A program made the translations under genes and the position numbers. This document shows positions 9,161 through 17,137 of a stretch of 64,000 nucleotides of DNA, one piece after another (within the stretch, counting starts at the first letter, position 1; each line of letters opens with the position of its first letter). Origin of the DNA: Paraburkholderia panacisoli (GTDB lineage Bacteria; Pseudomonadota; Gammaproteobacteria; Burkholderiales; Burkholderiaceae). The DNA lies in NCBI RefSeq assembly GCF_008369935.1, contig NZ_VTUZ01000001.1, positions 186,001 through 250,000 of the forward strand, given 5' to 3'. The notes beneath the pieces were generated by a model, which saw only the letters and a list, made by a program, of their open reading frames with translations, had not been told where the DNA came from and did not search any database.

Positions 9161-10234
9161 CTACGATAGCGCGATCAGCGCGTCCTGCGCGATCGAGATG
9201 CCGACCGGCGTGCCGCGCGCCAGCTCGACCCGGCCCGCGACGTCGATCAGCAACGGGTCGGGCGCCGCGCCGCCGATCGTCAAACGCGTGCGCTCGCCGA
9301 GAAACGCGCTGCCTTCGATGCGGCCGCGCAGGTGCGCGGTCGCCGGGTCGGCGAGCCATGCGTCCTCGGGACGGAAGAAAATCTCGTGCCGCTGGTTTGA
9401 CGCATTCGTCGCGTTCGACGGGTTTGCTTCAGCGGGGCCCGGCGGCAGCGGCACCGCGCCGCCGGTCGTCGTCAGCATGCCGCCGCGCCGTTCGCCCGCG
9501 AGCCGGTTGATGGTGCCGACGAACTGCGCGACGGTCCGGTTCGCCGGACGGTAGTAGATCTCGCGCGGCGAACCGATCTGCTCGATGCGTCCCGCGCTCA
9601 TCACGACGATGCGGTCGCCGAGCTCCATGGCCTCGGCCTGGTCGTGCGTCACGTAGACGGTCGTGATGCCCAGTTCGCGCAGCAGCGTATTCATCTCGCT
9701 GCGCAACGTGTCGCGCAAACGCGCGTCGAGCGCGGTCAGCGGCTCGTCGAGCAGCAGCACGCGCGGCTGCACCGCGAGCGCGCGCGCCAGCGCGACGCGC
9801 TGACGCTGGCCGCCGGAAAGCTGATCGATCGGTTTGTCGGCGTGCGCGGTGAGACGCATCATGCCGAGCAGTTCGTCGACGCGTTGGCGCGCCGTGCCGG
9901 CCGGCACGCGTTTGATCTTTAAACCATAGCCGATGTTGCCGCGCACGCTCAGGTTGGGAAACAGCGCATAGCTCTGGAACACCATGCCGACCTGGCGTTT
10001 CTCGATCGGCAGCGCGGTGACGTCGTCATCGCCGAACGCGATGTGGCCGCCAGCGTCGGGCGCCTCCAGCCCCGCGATCAGACGCAGGGTGGTGGTCTTG
10101 CCGCAGCCGGACGGCCCGAGCAGCACCAGGGTCTCGCCTGCATCGATCTTCAGATCGAGCGGTTCGAGCACGCGGGCGCCGCGAAACGTTTTCGCGCACT
10201 GCGTGAGCGTGATGGGAACGGAAGCGAGTTTCAT
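9161..10234 (-). CDS. ABC-importer ATPase (spermidine/iron/2-aminoethylphosphonate type)
   Basis: 357 residues. Walker A GPSGCGKT at 40-47, Q-loop near 87, signature LSGGQ at 139-143, Walker B LLLDEP at 160-165, H-loop in VYVTHDQAEAMELGDR; the C-terminal third is a TOBE-type regulatory domain. This is the MalK/PotA/FbpC/PhnT class that powers binding-protein-dependent import. Its start overlaps the stop of the upstream permease (ATGA), so translation is coupled. In Burkholderia such operons are often annotated as 2-aminoethylphosphonate transporters, but the substrate here is unproven. Confidence 0.92.
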   Translation of the reverse strand: MKLASVPITLTQCAKTFRGARVLEPLDLKIDAGETLVLLGPSGCGKTTTLRLIAGLEAPDAGGHIAFGDDDVTALPIEKRQVGMVFQSYALFPNLSVRGNIGYGLKIKRVPAGTARQRVDELLGMMRLTAHADKPIDQLSGGQRQRVALARALAVQPRVLLLDEPLTALDARLRDTLRSEMNTLLRELGITTVYVTHDQAEAMELGDRIVVMSAGRIEQIGSPREIYYRPANRTVAQFVGTINRLAGERRGGMLTTTGGAVPLPPGPAEANPSNATNASNQRHEIFFRPEDAWLADPATAHLRGRIEGSAFLGERTRLTIGGAAPDPLLIDVAGRVELARGTPVGISIAQDALIALS

Positions 10235-11235
10235 GGCGTTGTGATGGATTCAGGAGAAGGCGTCGAAGCGGGCATCGAAGCGGACTTCGTGGCAGCGACG
10301 CCGCCGCGCTTCTTCGCCGCGCCGCGCTGGCCGGTCGCGTCGACGCCGAGCCACTGCATCGCGACGAGCAGGGGCATTGTCATGATGAAGAACAGGATCG
10401 TGTACGCGCTGCCGATCTCGATGCGCAACGACGCGTAGGTGTCGGCGAGGCCGACGGGCAGCGTCTTCGTATCGGGCGTGTGCAGCATCCACGTGAGGTT
10501 GAATTCGCCGATCGACAGCGTCAGCACCGCCAGCGCGCCCGCCACGATGCCTGGCCGCGCGTTCGGCAGCACGATCGTCACGAAGCGTTGGAAGAAATTT
10601 GCGCCGAGACTCGCCGCGCCTTCTTCGAGCGTGCGCAGATCGCTGCTCGCGCAGATCGCGGCGACCGCGCGCACCATGAAGGGCAGCGTGAACACCACAT
10701 GCCCGACGACGATGAACGCGGCGCTCATGCGGAACCGCGTGAAGCCGCCGTAGACCACCAGCAGCGCAAGCGCCGACGCGAGACCGGGCAGCGCGATCGG
10801 CAGCACGAGACACTCTTCGACGATGCGCGAGAGCCGCGTCTTGCTGCGCGCGAGCACATAGCCCGCGGGCACGCCGGTCAGCAGCGTGATGAGCAGGGTC
10901 GCCGCCGCCACTTCGAGCGACAGCCACACCGAGCCGTGATATTGCGCCCACACTTCGACGAGCCAGCGCAGCGTGAGTCCGCTGGAGAGGCCCTTGAAAT
11001 AGTTGACCGTGAGCCCCGCCATGATCGACATGACGACCGGCACGATCAGAAACGCGCACAGCAGCAGCGTGACGAGCCATTGACCGGCGGCGAGCCAGGT
11101 GCGCGTGGCGGGCATGCGCAAGCGCGAGCGTGCGCTGGTGGGTGCGTGGATCGCGGACCGCGCAGAGGCTGTGATGGAGTTCATCGAAGTTTCATCTTCG
11201 GATTTGGAAGCGCCGGGACTGGACATGCCGCTCAT
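10231..11235 (-). CDS. ABC-importer permease 2 (PhnV/PotC-like)
   Basis: 334 residues. A poorly conserved N-terminal tail of about 60 residues is followed by six membrane segments and the permease EAA loop EEGAASLGANFFQRFVTIVLP, which contacts the ATPase. The start ATG at 11235 overlaps the stop of the upstream permease. The frame is open far upstream, but that part is the shadow of the neighbouring gene. It pairs with the 11232-12056 permease to make the membrane channel. Confidence 0.9.
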   Translation of the reverse strand: MSGMSSPGASKSEDETSMNSITASARSAIHAPTSARSRLRMPATRTWLAAGQWLVTLLLCAFLIVPVVMSIMAGLTVNYFKGLSSGLTLRWLVEVWAQYHGSVWLSLEVAAATLLITLLTGVPAGYVLARSKTRLSRIVEECLVLPIALPGLASALALLVVYGGFTRFRMSAAFIVVGHVVFTLPFMVRAVAAICASSDLRTLEEGAASLGANFFQRFVTIVLPNARPGIVAGALAVLTLSIGEFNLTWMLHTPDTKTLPVGLADTYASLRIEIGSAYTILFFIMTMPLLVAMQWLGVDATGQRGAAKKRGGVAATKSASMPASTPSPESITTP

Positions 11236-12056
11236 GCGCTGGCCGCCACCGCCGCGCCGCTCACGCTGCGCGCGAACGCCAGCACGGCCCACGTGACGAT
11301 GCCAAGCAGGATCGAAAGTCCGGCGGCCGTCACCATGTTCGCGTTGAGCGTGAACTCGGTGTAGATGGTCATCGGCAGCACGTCGATGTCGGTGGCGAGC
11401 GTAAAAGCCGTGCCGAACGCGCCCATCGCGGTCGCGAAACACACCGCGCCCGCCGCGATCAATCCCGGCGACAGGGCGGGCAACACGATGTCGCGCGAGA
11501 TCCGCCACGGCGACGCGCCGAGCGAGCGTGCCGCTTCTTCGAGCGACGCATCGAGCCTGGTCGCCGACGCCATCACGGTGACGATCACGCGCGGAATCGA
11601 GAAGTACAGATAGCCGAGAAAGAGGCCGCTCATCGAATACGCAAACACCCAGCGGTCACCGGTCAGCTTCAGCGAGAGCGCGCCGATCAATCCCTGGCGC
11701 CCCGCCAGCATGATCACCATGAAGCCGACCACCACGCCGGGAAACGCGAGCGGAAACGTCAGCAGCGCGAGCAGCGTGCGCTTGAACGCAAACTCGCGGC
11801 GCGCGAGCAGCAGACCGGCGATCACCGACAACACCAGCGTCGCGGCCGTGACCGCCGCGGACAGCGCGACGGTCGCGCTGAGGCTCGACAGGTAGCGCGG
11901 ATTCGTCAGCATCGCGCGATAGGTGGCGAACGCGTGGCCGTCGCCGCTCAATTGCGCGAGGGCGGCCATCGGCAGCAGCCAGAACGCGAGGAACACCGCC
12001 AGCGCCGGCGCGATCAACGCGATGCGCCAGCGCAGCGGGAACGTGATGTCGTTCAA
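11232..12056 (-). CDS. ABC-importer permease 1 (PhnU/PotB-like)
   Basis: 274 residues with six membrane helices and the EAA motif EEAARSLGASPWRISRDIVLP. I place the start at a TTG (12056-12054) that overlaps the TGA of the binding-protein gene, giving the same coupled arrangement as the other junctions of the operon; no ATG or GTG lies nearby. It forms a heterodimeric channel with the next permease. Confidence 0.88.
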   Translation of the reverse strand: MNDITFPLRWRIALIAPALAVFLAFWLLPMAALAQLSGDGHAFATYRAMLTNPRYLSSLSATVALSAAVTAATLVLSVIAGLLLARREFAFKRTLLALLTFPLAFPGVVVGFMVIMLAGRQGLIGALSLKLTGDRWVFAYSMSGLFLGYLYFSIPRVIVTVMASATRLDASLEEAARSLGASPWRISRDIVLPALSPGLIAAGAVCFATAMGAFGTAFTLATDIDVLPMTIYTEFTLNANMVTAAGLSILLGIVTWAVLAFARSVSGAAVAASA

Positions 12057-13111
12057 TGCATCACCTGCAAATAGCGCTCGCCGAAGCTCGCCTGCTTCCC
12101 GGCCATCTTGCCGAAGTCGACGGGTTGGGCGCGAGCGTAATCGCTGGCCGGCAGGAATTTCGCGGCGGCCTGCGCGCTCATCGCGGTCGCGCGGACCGGG
12201 CGCAGATAGGCGTCGGCCCACAGCTTCTGGCCTTCGTCGGACAGCACAAAGTCGAGCACCTTCTTGCCGTTGTCTGCGTGCGGCGCGCCTTTCACGAGGC
12301 TCATCACATACGGCACCGAGATCGTGCCTTCTTTCGGAATCACGAATTCGACGTTTGCGTGATCCTTGTACTTCGCGCGGTACGCGTCGAAATCGTAGTC
12401 GAGCAGGATCGGAATCTCACCGGACATCACCCGTGCGTACGCGGTCTGCTTCGGCACGATCGGCGCATTGGCCTTCAGCTTGCGAAACCAGTCGAGGCCA
12501 GGCTCGAAGTTATCGAGCGTGCCGCCGAGCGCCTGGTTCACCGCGACCGCGCCCGCATAGCCGACGAACGCGCTCGACGGGTCGAGGTAACCGATCATCC
12601 CTTTATATTCCGGCTTGAGCAGGTCGGCCCACGAGCGCGGCACCGGCTTGCCTTCGAGCGCATCCTTGTTGACGAAAAAGCCCAGCGTGCCCGAGTGGAT
12701 CGCGAACCAGTAGCCTTGCGGGTCCTTCAGGTTGGCGGGAATGTCGTCCCAGTGCGCGGGCCTGTACGGCTGGATCACGCCTTTGTCCTTCGCCTGGTAG
12801 GCCGACGAGACGCCGAGATACACCACGTCGGCGACCGGGCTCTTCTGCTCGGCCATCAGTTGTGCGATCGACTGGCCGGAGTTCTTGTTGTCGAACGGTA
12901 CGCGAATGCCGGTCTTCTGCTGGATCGCCTTGATCTGGCCCGCCCAGTCGGCCCATTCGGGCGGGCAGTTGTAGCAGATCGCGGTTTCGTCGGCATGGGC
13001 CGCTTGCGGTGCGACCGTGACAAGCGCCGCGCCGGCGACGATCATGACGTGCGCAAGCCGGCGCCACAGCGGTGTGAGCGACGAAGCAAAGCGTGAGGAT
13101 GAGCGGATCAC
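12053..13111 (-). CDS. ABC-importer periplasmic substrate-binding protein
   Basis: 352 residues. GTG start at 13111 with a GGAG ribosome site about 7 bases upstream; the signal peptide (hydrophobic stretch around 20-38, cleavage after PQAAHA) targets the periplasm. The mature part has the iron/polyamine/phosphonate-type binding-protein pattern (YNCPPEWADWAGQIKAI, GTLGFFVNKDAL, PRSWADLLKPEYKG, VMSLVKGAPHADNGKKVLDF). It is the first gene of the operon, leading to two permeases, the ATPase and the phosphodiesterase. Ligand unknown; phosphonates or glycerophosphodiesters are inferred from context. Confidence 0.9.
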   Translation of the reverse strand: MIRSSSRFASSLTPLWRRLAHVMIVAGAALVTVAPQAAHADETAICYNCPPEWADWAGQIKAIQQKTGIRVPFDNKNSGQSIAQLMAEQKSPVADVVYLGVSSAYQAKDKGVIQPYRPAHWDDIPANLKDPQGYWFAIHSGTLGFFVNKDALEGKPVPRSWADLLKPEYKGMIGYLDPSSAFVGYAGAVAVNQALGGTLDNFEPGLDWFRKLKANAPIVPKQTAYARVMSGEIPILLDYDFDAYRAKYKDHANVEFVIPKEGTISVPYVMSLVKGAPHADNGKKVLDFVLSDEGQKLWADAYLRPVRATAMSAQAAAKFLPASDYARAQPVDFGKMAGKQASFGERYLQVMH

Positions 13112-13269
13112 TGCGGGTCTCCTGGTGAAAGAAGAGAGCGGGTGGTTCGTGGGTCGACTAATGGGGGCGAGTCGCTTTGATGCTGTGCGAAACGGCTGGG
13201 CGCAGGGTTTGTGCAACTCATGCCGTTCACGCAATCGATGTAACTCTTGCGGCGTGCCTGCGCCAACGG

Positions 13270-14328
13270 CTACTCGATCGCCGCCGAAACTCGCGGCAGC
13301 GAGGTTTCGGTACAGTTCGAAATCGCCGCGATGGTCGCGCCTTCGCGCAAGCTGTGCGGCAAGGTCAGCGAGAGCGACGGCTTGCCGCCGGCATCGTCGT
13401 TGCCGGTGACGCGCGCCAGCAGACGCCGCCAGGCCGCACAGCCGATTTCGCGATTCGGCGCGCAAATGCTCGCGAGCGGCGGCGACAACAACTCGCCCAT
13501 CGCGAGGCCGTCGAAGCCGAGAATCGACATGTCATGCGGTATGCGCAGCCGCGCGCGGCGCAGGCCGCGCATCACGACCATCGCGAGCAGGTCGTTGCTG
13601 CAGAAGAGCGCGGTCGGGCGATTCGGTCCGCTCGTCAGATGCGCGAGCACGGACGGCTGCAGTTCTTCCGCGTTGAAGTCGACTTCGAGGGCCGGTGCGG
13701 GGGTGAGGCCGGCTTGCTGCATCGCCTGGGCGTAGCCGAGATGACGCTGGCGCGCGCGGTCCGACGCGGCCAGCGTGCCGGCGAGCATCAGGATGCGCCG
13801 GTGGCCGTGCGCGATCAGCTGACGCACGCCGTCATATGCGGCGAGCCGGTTGTCGACCGAGACCGACGGCCGCCGCACGGTATCGTTGTGCATCAGCACG
13901 TAGAGCAGGCCGGCGCGGTCGAGCTCGTCGAGCAGCGGATGCGTGTCGGCATCGGTGACGGTCAGGATCAAGCCTTCCACGCGCTGTTCGCGCAACGTTT
14001 CGATCGCGTGGCGTTCGCGGTCCGCGTCGTACTGGGTGGTCATCAGCATGAGGCGGTAGCCTTGCGCCGACGCGAGTTCGTCGATGCCCTGCAGACATTC
14101 GGCGAACACCGGATTGGCGAGCGTCGGCAGCACCACGCCGATCAGCCGTGTGCGCTCGCCGCGCAACTGGCGGCCGAGCGGGCTGGGACGAAAGTTCAGC
14201 GCGTCGATGGATTGACGCACCTTGTCGAGCGTGACGGGGTTCACGGTGTGCGGCGCGTTGATCGCGCGCGAGACCGTGGCGATGGAAAAGCCCGCGTGGG
14301 CGGCGACATCTTTGATCGTCGGGATCAT
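13270..14328 (-). CDS. LacI-family transcriptional regulator
   Basis: 352 residues: N-terminal helix-turn-helix (IKDVAAHAGFSIATVSRAIN, residues about 4-23), hinge helix and a periplasmic-binding-protein-like effector domain (LIGVVLPTLANPVFAECLQGI, ALFCSNDLLAMVVMRGL, ILGFDG). Start ATG 14328; the frame continues upstream through the tRNA and is not coding there. It lies upstream of and in the same direction as the importer operon, so it probably senses the imported compound or a product and represses the operon. Two AACGTT-centred boxes lie just upstream of its own start. Confidence 0.9.
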   Translation of the reverse strand: MIPTIKDVAAHAGFSIATVSRAINAPHTVNPVTLDKVRQSIDALNFRPSPLGRQLRGERTRLIGVVLPTLANPVFAECLQGIDELASAQGYRLMLMTTQYDADRERHAIETLREQRVEGLILTVTDADTHPLLDELDRAGLLYVLMHNDTVRRPSVSVDNRLAAYDGVRQLIAHGHRRILMLAGTLAASDRARQRHLGYAQAMQQAGLTPAPALEVDFNAEELQPSVLAHLTSGPNRPTALFCSNDLLAMVVMRGLRRARLRIPHDMSILGFDGLAMGELLSPPLASICAPNREIGCAAWRRLLARVTGNDDAGGKPSLSLTLPHSLREGATIAAISNCTETSLPRVSAAIE

Positions 14329-14347
14329 GGGTTTCCGCTCTGGCTGT

Positions 14348-14381
14348 AAACGTTTTCGTGAGCGGATTATCGGGAACGTTT
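14348..14381. promoter_or_regulatory. Pair of LacI-family operator-like boxes
   Basis: AAACGTTT at 14348-14355 and GAACGTTT at 14374-14381 both centre on a CG step, as operators of the LacI/PurR/CcpA class do. Their centres are 26 bp apart and they lie 20-55 bases upstream of the lacI-family start, fitting autoregulation. Confidence 0.55.
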
Positions 14382-14477
14382 GTGACTGCCGGATGACTTC
14401 GGTTTCGATCGAGGCGCGGCGGCGCACGAGGAGTTGCGGCGCGGTTGCAGGTCGGCTAGCCACGGCGATGCCACGGT

Positions 14478-14506
14478 TTGGTGCGCTCGCCGGGCGATGG
14501 TAGAAT
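14478..14506 (+). promoter_or_regulatory. Probable sigma-70 promoter of tRNA-Leu
   Basis: TTGGTG at 14478-14483 and TAGAAT at 14501-14506 with a 17-bp spacer; the mature tRNA begins 28 bases after the -10 box. Confidence 0.6.
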
Positions 14507-14533
14507 TCGCGACCGCGCGCGATTGCGGCCCCT

Positions 14534-14618
14534 GCCGGGGTGATGAAATTGGTAAACATAGCGGACTTAAAATCCGCCGCTTCACAGCTTGCCGGTTCGA
14601 GTCCGGTCCCCGGCACCA
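14534..14618 (+). tRNA. tRNA-Leu (anticodon TAA)
   Basis: Acceptor strands GCCGGGG (14534-14540) and CCCCGGC (14608-14614) pair perfectly, followed by discriminator A and an encoded CCA. The anticodon stem GCGGA/TCCGC encloses the loop CTTAAAA with anticodon TAA at 14568-14570; the long variable arm is that of a class II tRNA, and the T-loop TTCGAGT is present. The last 16 bases are the prophage attachment core, and the tRNA remains intact after integration. Confidence 0.95.
14603..14618 (+). repeat. attL core (prophage attachment site in tRNA-Leu 3' end)
   Basis: The 16-base sequence CCGGTCCCCGGCACCA is repeated exactly at 58774-58789. It covers part of the T arm, the acceptor strand and CCA. 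An integrase gene starts 209 bases further on, and phage genes fill the interval between the two copies. Confidence 0.9.
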
Positions 14619-14826
14619 GGGCACATTTTGACGGCACGCAACGCAACGCAACGCAATGCCGTGAAACTCAAGCCAGATAAGGCTTTCCGGGCTTTCCGTC
14701 AGTCGACCTTGAATGACGGCGCGCAACGCGACAGAACGCAAAATCGCTTGAAATCCCACGAAAATCACACATACTTTCCCACGCGGGCAAGCGCGCCCGC
14801 GCGCTGAACCGAAAAGGGGAAAGCTT

Positions 14827-15849
14827 GTGGCATCGTTTCAGAAGGTGAAAGGTGGTTGGCGCGCCTATGTCGAACGGCGCGGCGTGCGTGCAACCGGCAC
14901 ATACGATACAAAGGCAAAAGCCCAGGCATGGGCGGGCGAAGTCGAGGCTGCGATCCTTAACGGCACCTACCGTGCGCCGAACGCGCCGCCCACCGCCGAA
15001 AGCATGACGGTTGCGGAATTATTCCGGCGCTACAGTCAGAAGGTATCGACGACGAAAGACGGCGCGAAGTGGGAGCAATCGCGGATCGAAAAATTCCTGG
15101 CCGATAACGAGGCAATCGCCGCAACGCGCCTGAGCGAATGCACGTCACAGCAGTTCGCCGACTGGCGCGATGCGCGGCTCGAACATGTGAGCAGCGCGAC
15201 CGTGATCCGCGAAATGAACCTGTACTCGAACATTTTTTGCGTCGCGCGCGATGAATCGAAACTGATTGAGAAAAGCCCATTGTCGGGCGTGCGCCGTCCG
15301 AAAGAACCGAAGCCGCGCGACCGTCGCATAAGTGACGACGAATCCGAAAAACTTCTGTTCGCCCTTGGCTACGGCGGGAATGACTTTGCAACGATATCGG
15401 CACGAGTCGGCGCAATGTTCCTGTTTGCCATTGAAACCGGCGCGAGGGCCAGCGAAATGGTTCGCCTGACGTGGGACCGCGTGACGCTTTCGCGCCAGTA
15501 TGTGCACTTTCCGAAAACCAAAAACGGTTTCGCACGCGACGTCGCGTTATCGCCGCGCGCGATCAAGATCATTCAGAGTTTTGCGCCGTTGCGCGACAAG
15601 GAAAACAAGGCCGATCCCGTTTTCAAGGTGAACACTTCACAGCTTGATGCACTGTTCCGCAAGGCACGCGACAAGTGCAAGATCAAAGACCTTCATTTTC
15701 ACGACACGCGGCATGAGGCAATCACGCGCCTCGCAAAGAAACTTGCCGTTCTCGACCTGGCGCGCATGGTCGGTATCCGTGACCTCGATATCCTGATGGT
15801 CTACTACAACGAGACAGCCGAGGACATGGCCAAGAAACTTGCGAACTAG
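14827..15849 (+). CDS. int: Tyrosine-recombinase integrase
   Basis: 340 residues from a GTG start with an AGGGGA ribosome site. An N-terminal arm-binding region (GGWRAYVERRGVRATGTYDT) is followed by a SAM-like core-binding domain (about 60-155) and the catalytic domain. Catalytic residues visible: Arg207 (ETGARASEM), His292 and Arg295 (FHDTRHEAIT), and the nucleophile Tyr in VYYNET (326 or 327). The second histidine normally in the GH(R/K)DL box is replaced by isoleucine (GIRDL, 316-320). It lies next to attL and converges with the excisionase-like gene, overlapping it by 4 bases. It should catalyse integration at the tRNA-Leu site. Confidence 0.95.
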   Translation: MASFQKVKGGWRAYVERRGVRATGTYDTKAKAQAWAGEVEAAILNGTYRAPNAPPTAESMTVAELFRRYSQKVSTTKDGAKWEQSRIEKFLADNEAIAATRLSECTSQQFADWRDARLEHVSSATVIREMNLYSNIFCVARDESKLIEKSPLSGVRRPKEPKPRDRRISDDESEKLLFALGYGGNDFATISARVGAMFLFAIETGARASEMVRLTWDRVTLSRQYVHFPKTKNGFARDVALSPRAIKIIQSFAPLRDKENKADPVFKVNTSQLDALFRKARDKCKIKDLHFHDTRHEAITRLAKKLAVLDLARMVGIRDLDILMVYYNETAEDMAKKLAN

Positions 15850-16145
15850 TGCGCCGCTTTCGGGCCGTGGTCATTCCGGTATGACTCGGCCCACCGTATC
15901 ACTTCAATCGCCTTCCACAGCGGTCTGCTACGCGCTCCGGGCTTCTCTCCCGGCAACCTGATTACCTGCGGAAAACCCGGCAAGCATACGATGCGGTTGC
16001 GCGTTGATTCGGGCGAGCGTTTCAGATAAGCCGCAATGGTTTCGATATCCCACAGCGCGACGCCCAGGGGCACGTGCGGGTCCAGCTTCGCCAGATTCGC
16101 GGCGATGCGCGCCGCCAGTACGTCGATCGTTTCAGTTTCGGTCAT
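15846..16145 (-). CDS. Excisionase-like small DNA-binding protein
   Basis: 99 residues. The central part (LWDIETIAAYLKRSPESTRNRIVCLPGFPQVIRLPGE) has the layout of winged-helix AlpA/excisionase proteins: a helix-turn-helix plus a short beta-wing ending near a Trp (PLWKAIEVIRWAESY). It is the last gene of the leftward early operon and its stop overlaps the integrase stop. Likely role: directing integrase toward excision, or regulating int. The assignment rests on fold pattern and position. Confidence 0.7.
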   Translation of the reverse strand: MTETETIDVLAARIAANLAKLDPHVPLGVALWDIETIAAYLKRSPESTRNRIVCLPGFPQVIRLPGEKPGARSRPLWKAIEVIRWAESYRNDHGPKAAH

Positions 16146-16390
16146 GGTGAGCCCTCGTGTTCATCCTGTCGGGCCTTCACTTCCATCAATACCATATCGA
16201 GCGAGTTGGTCTTGCCCAGCAGCGGCTTGGCCTGCGCACGCCGGAACAGTTCACTGACCTCGCGCGCGCGCTCTTTCTGGCAGACGGGGCAGACGTGCAC
16301 CGTGCGGTCGAAATAGCCGGTGAACCAGTCCCAGCCACGCGCGAACTTCGGCATCGCCTTTTGACGGCAGAACAGGCAGCGGAACATCAT
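16142..16390 (-). CDS. Small zinc-ribbon-like phage protein
   Basis: 82 residues with two CxxC knuckles (Cys5/Cys8 and Cys34/Cys37) placed to bind one zinc ion; the C-terminal half is charged and helical. The start overlaps the preceding gene's stop (ATGATG), and its stop overlaps the excisionase-like start, showing tight coupling. Specific function not recognised; zinc ribbons of this size often bind nucleic acids. Confidence 0.75.
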   Translation of the reverse strand: MMFRCLFCRQKAMPKFARGWDWFTGYFDRTVHVCPVCQKERAREVSELFRRAQAKPLLGKTNSLDMVLMEVKARQDEHEGSP

Positions 16391-16689
16391 GTGGCTCCCT
16401 TCGGGTTGAACCGGCTATGCGGCTCGCGCGGTGTTGTCGGCTCGAACAGGTTGCCGAGAATGTCGATGAGCATGCGCAGCTTGAACGCGTCCACTTCGTC
16501 CTGGACGGCATCGATCACCCGCGCGCGCGCATCCTCGTTGTCAAGATCAGGCAACGCCAGCAGAATCTCTGCGAGCGCCGACGCGCCGCTATAGAACGCA
16601 ATTTCCATATCGCGCCGCTGTGACGCGGTCGCGGACGCGGGAATGAACCGTTGCGCCAGGTGTTGCCATGTTTCATTCAGCGTTGCCAT
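16387..16689 (-). CDS. Hypothetical helical phage protein
   Basis: 100 residues, predicted mostly helical (QRRDMEIAFYSGASALAEILLALP, ARVIDAVQDEVDAFKLRMLIDIL). It overlaps the next gene by 4 bases within the leftward operon. No family recognised and no function proposed. Confidence 0.7.
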   Translation of the reverse strand: MATLNETWQHLAQRFIPASATASQRRDMEIAFYSGASALAEILLALPDLDNEDARARVIDAVQDEVDAFKLRMLIDILGNLFEPTTPREPHSRFNPKGAT

Positions 16690-16701
16690 TTGAACCTCCC
16701 T

Positions 16702-17031
16702 CTAAGATGGTCCTCTCTGCGCTGCTGCATCATCCGGCGCGCAACATCGCCGCGCTTTCGCTTCTTCCTTCGTCCTGGCGTTCAGGTGTATGAAGCCTGC
16801 AAACGTGCCGCCAGCCGTGCACATCAAGTCCCAGATGCCCGCCGTATCGCGATAGATGATTCGATACTTCGCGACGTCGATGCCAGCGGCAACGAGATCG
16901 GCGATCACGTTTGCAGCGTCGTTCGTAACCGACCGGCCGCGGTCATGATCGATGATGCAAACGAATTCCTCTTCAATGGTGTAGCTATACGTCGAGCGCG
17001 GCTCGCGCCGCCGCCGCTTTCCAGCGTTCAT
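16702..17031 (-). CDS. Hypothetical phage protein
   Basis: 109 residues. The centre (EFVCIIDHDRGRSVTNDAANVIADLVAAGIDVAKYRIIYRDT) looks like a compact alpha/beta domain; the start is basic (KRRRREPRS) and the end is low in order. The family is unrecognised. The start at 17031 follows a weak ribosome site; the gene lies 12 bases before the next leftward gene. Confidence 0.65.
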   Translation of the reverse strand: MNAGKRRRREPRSTYSYTIEEEFVCIIDHDRGRSVTNDAANVIADLVAAGIDVAKYRIIYRDTAGIWDLMCTAGGTFAGFIHLNARTKEEAKARRCCAPDDAAAQRGPS

Positions 17032-17137
17032 TTGTCTTCTCGTGGGGAGTTGGTTTTTTTGAACAATGTGTCGTCACGCGACAACGAGCCCTGGCCTTCT
17101 CACGCATGCCCCACAGCACGCAAAGACTTCCTTTCCT

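Noticed and set aside
14637..14658. Four copies of ACGCA-type 5-mers after tRNA-Leu, considered as integrase arm sites or a CRISPR-like repeat
   Set aside because: Too short and simple for an array; possible arm-type sites cannot be told apart from simple repeats without binding data.
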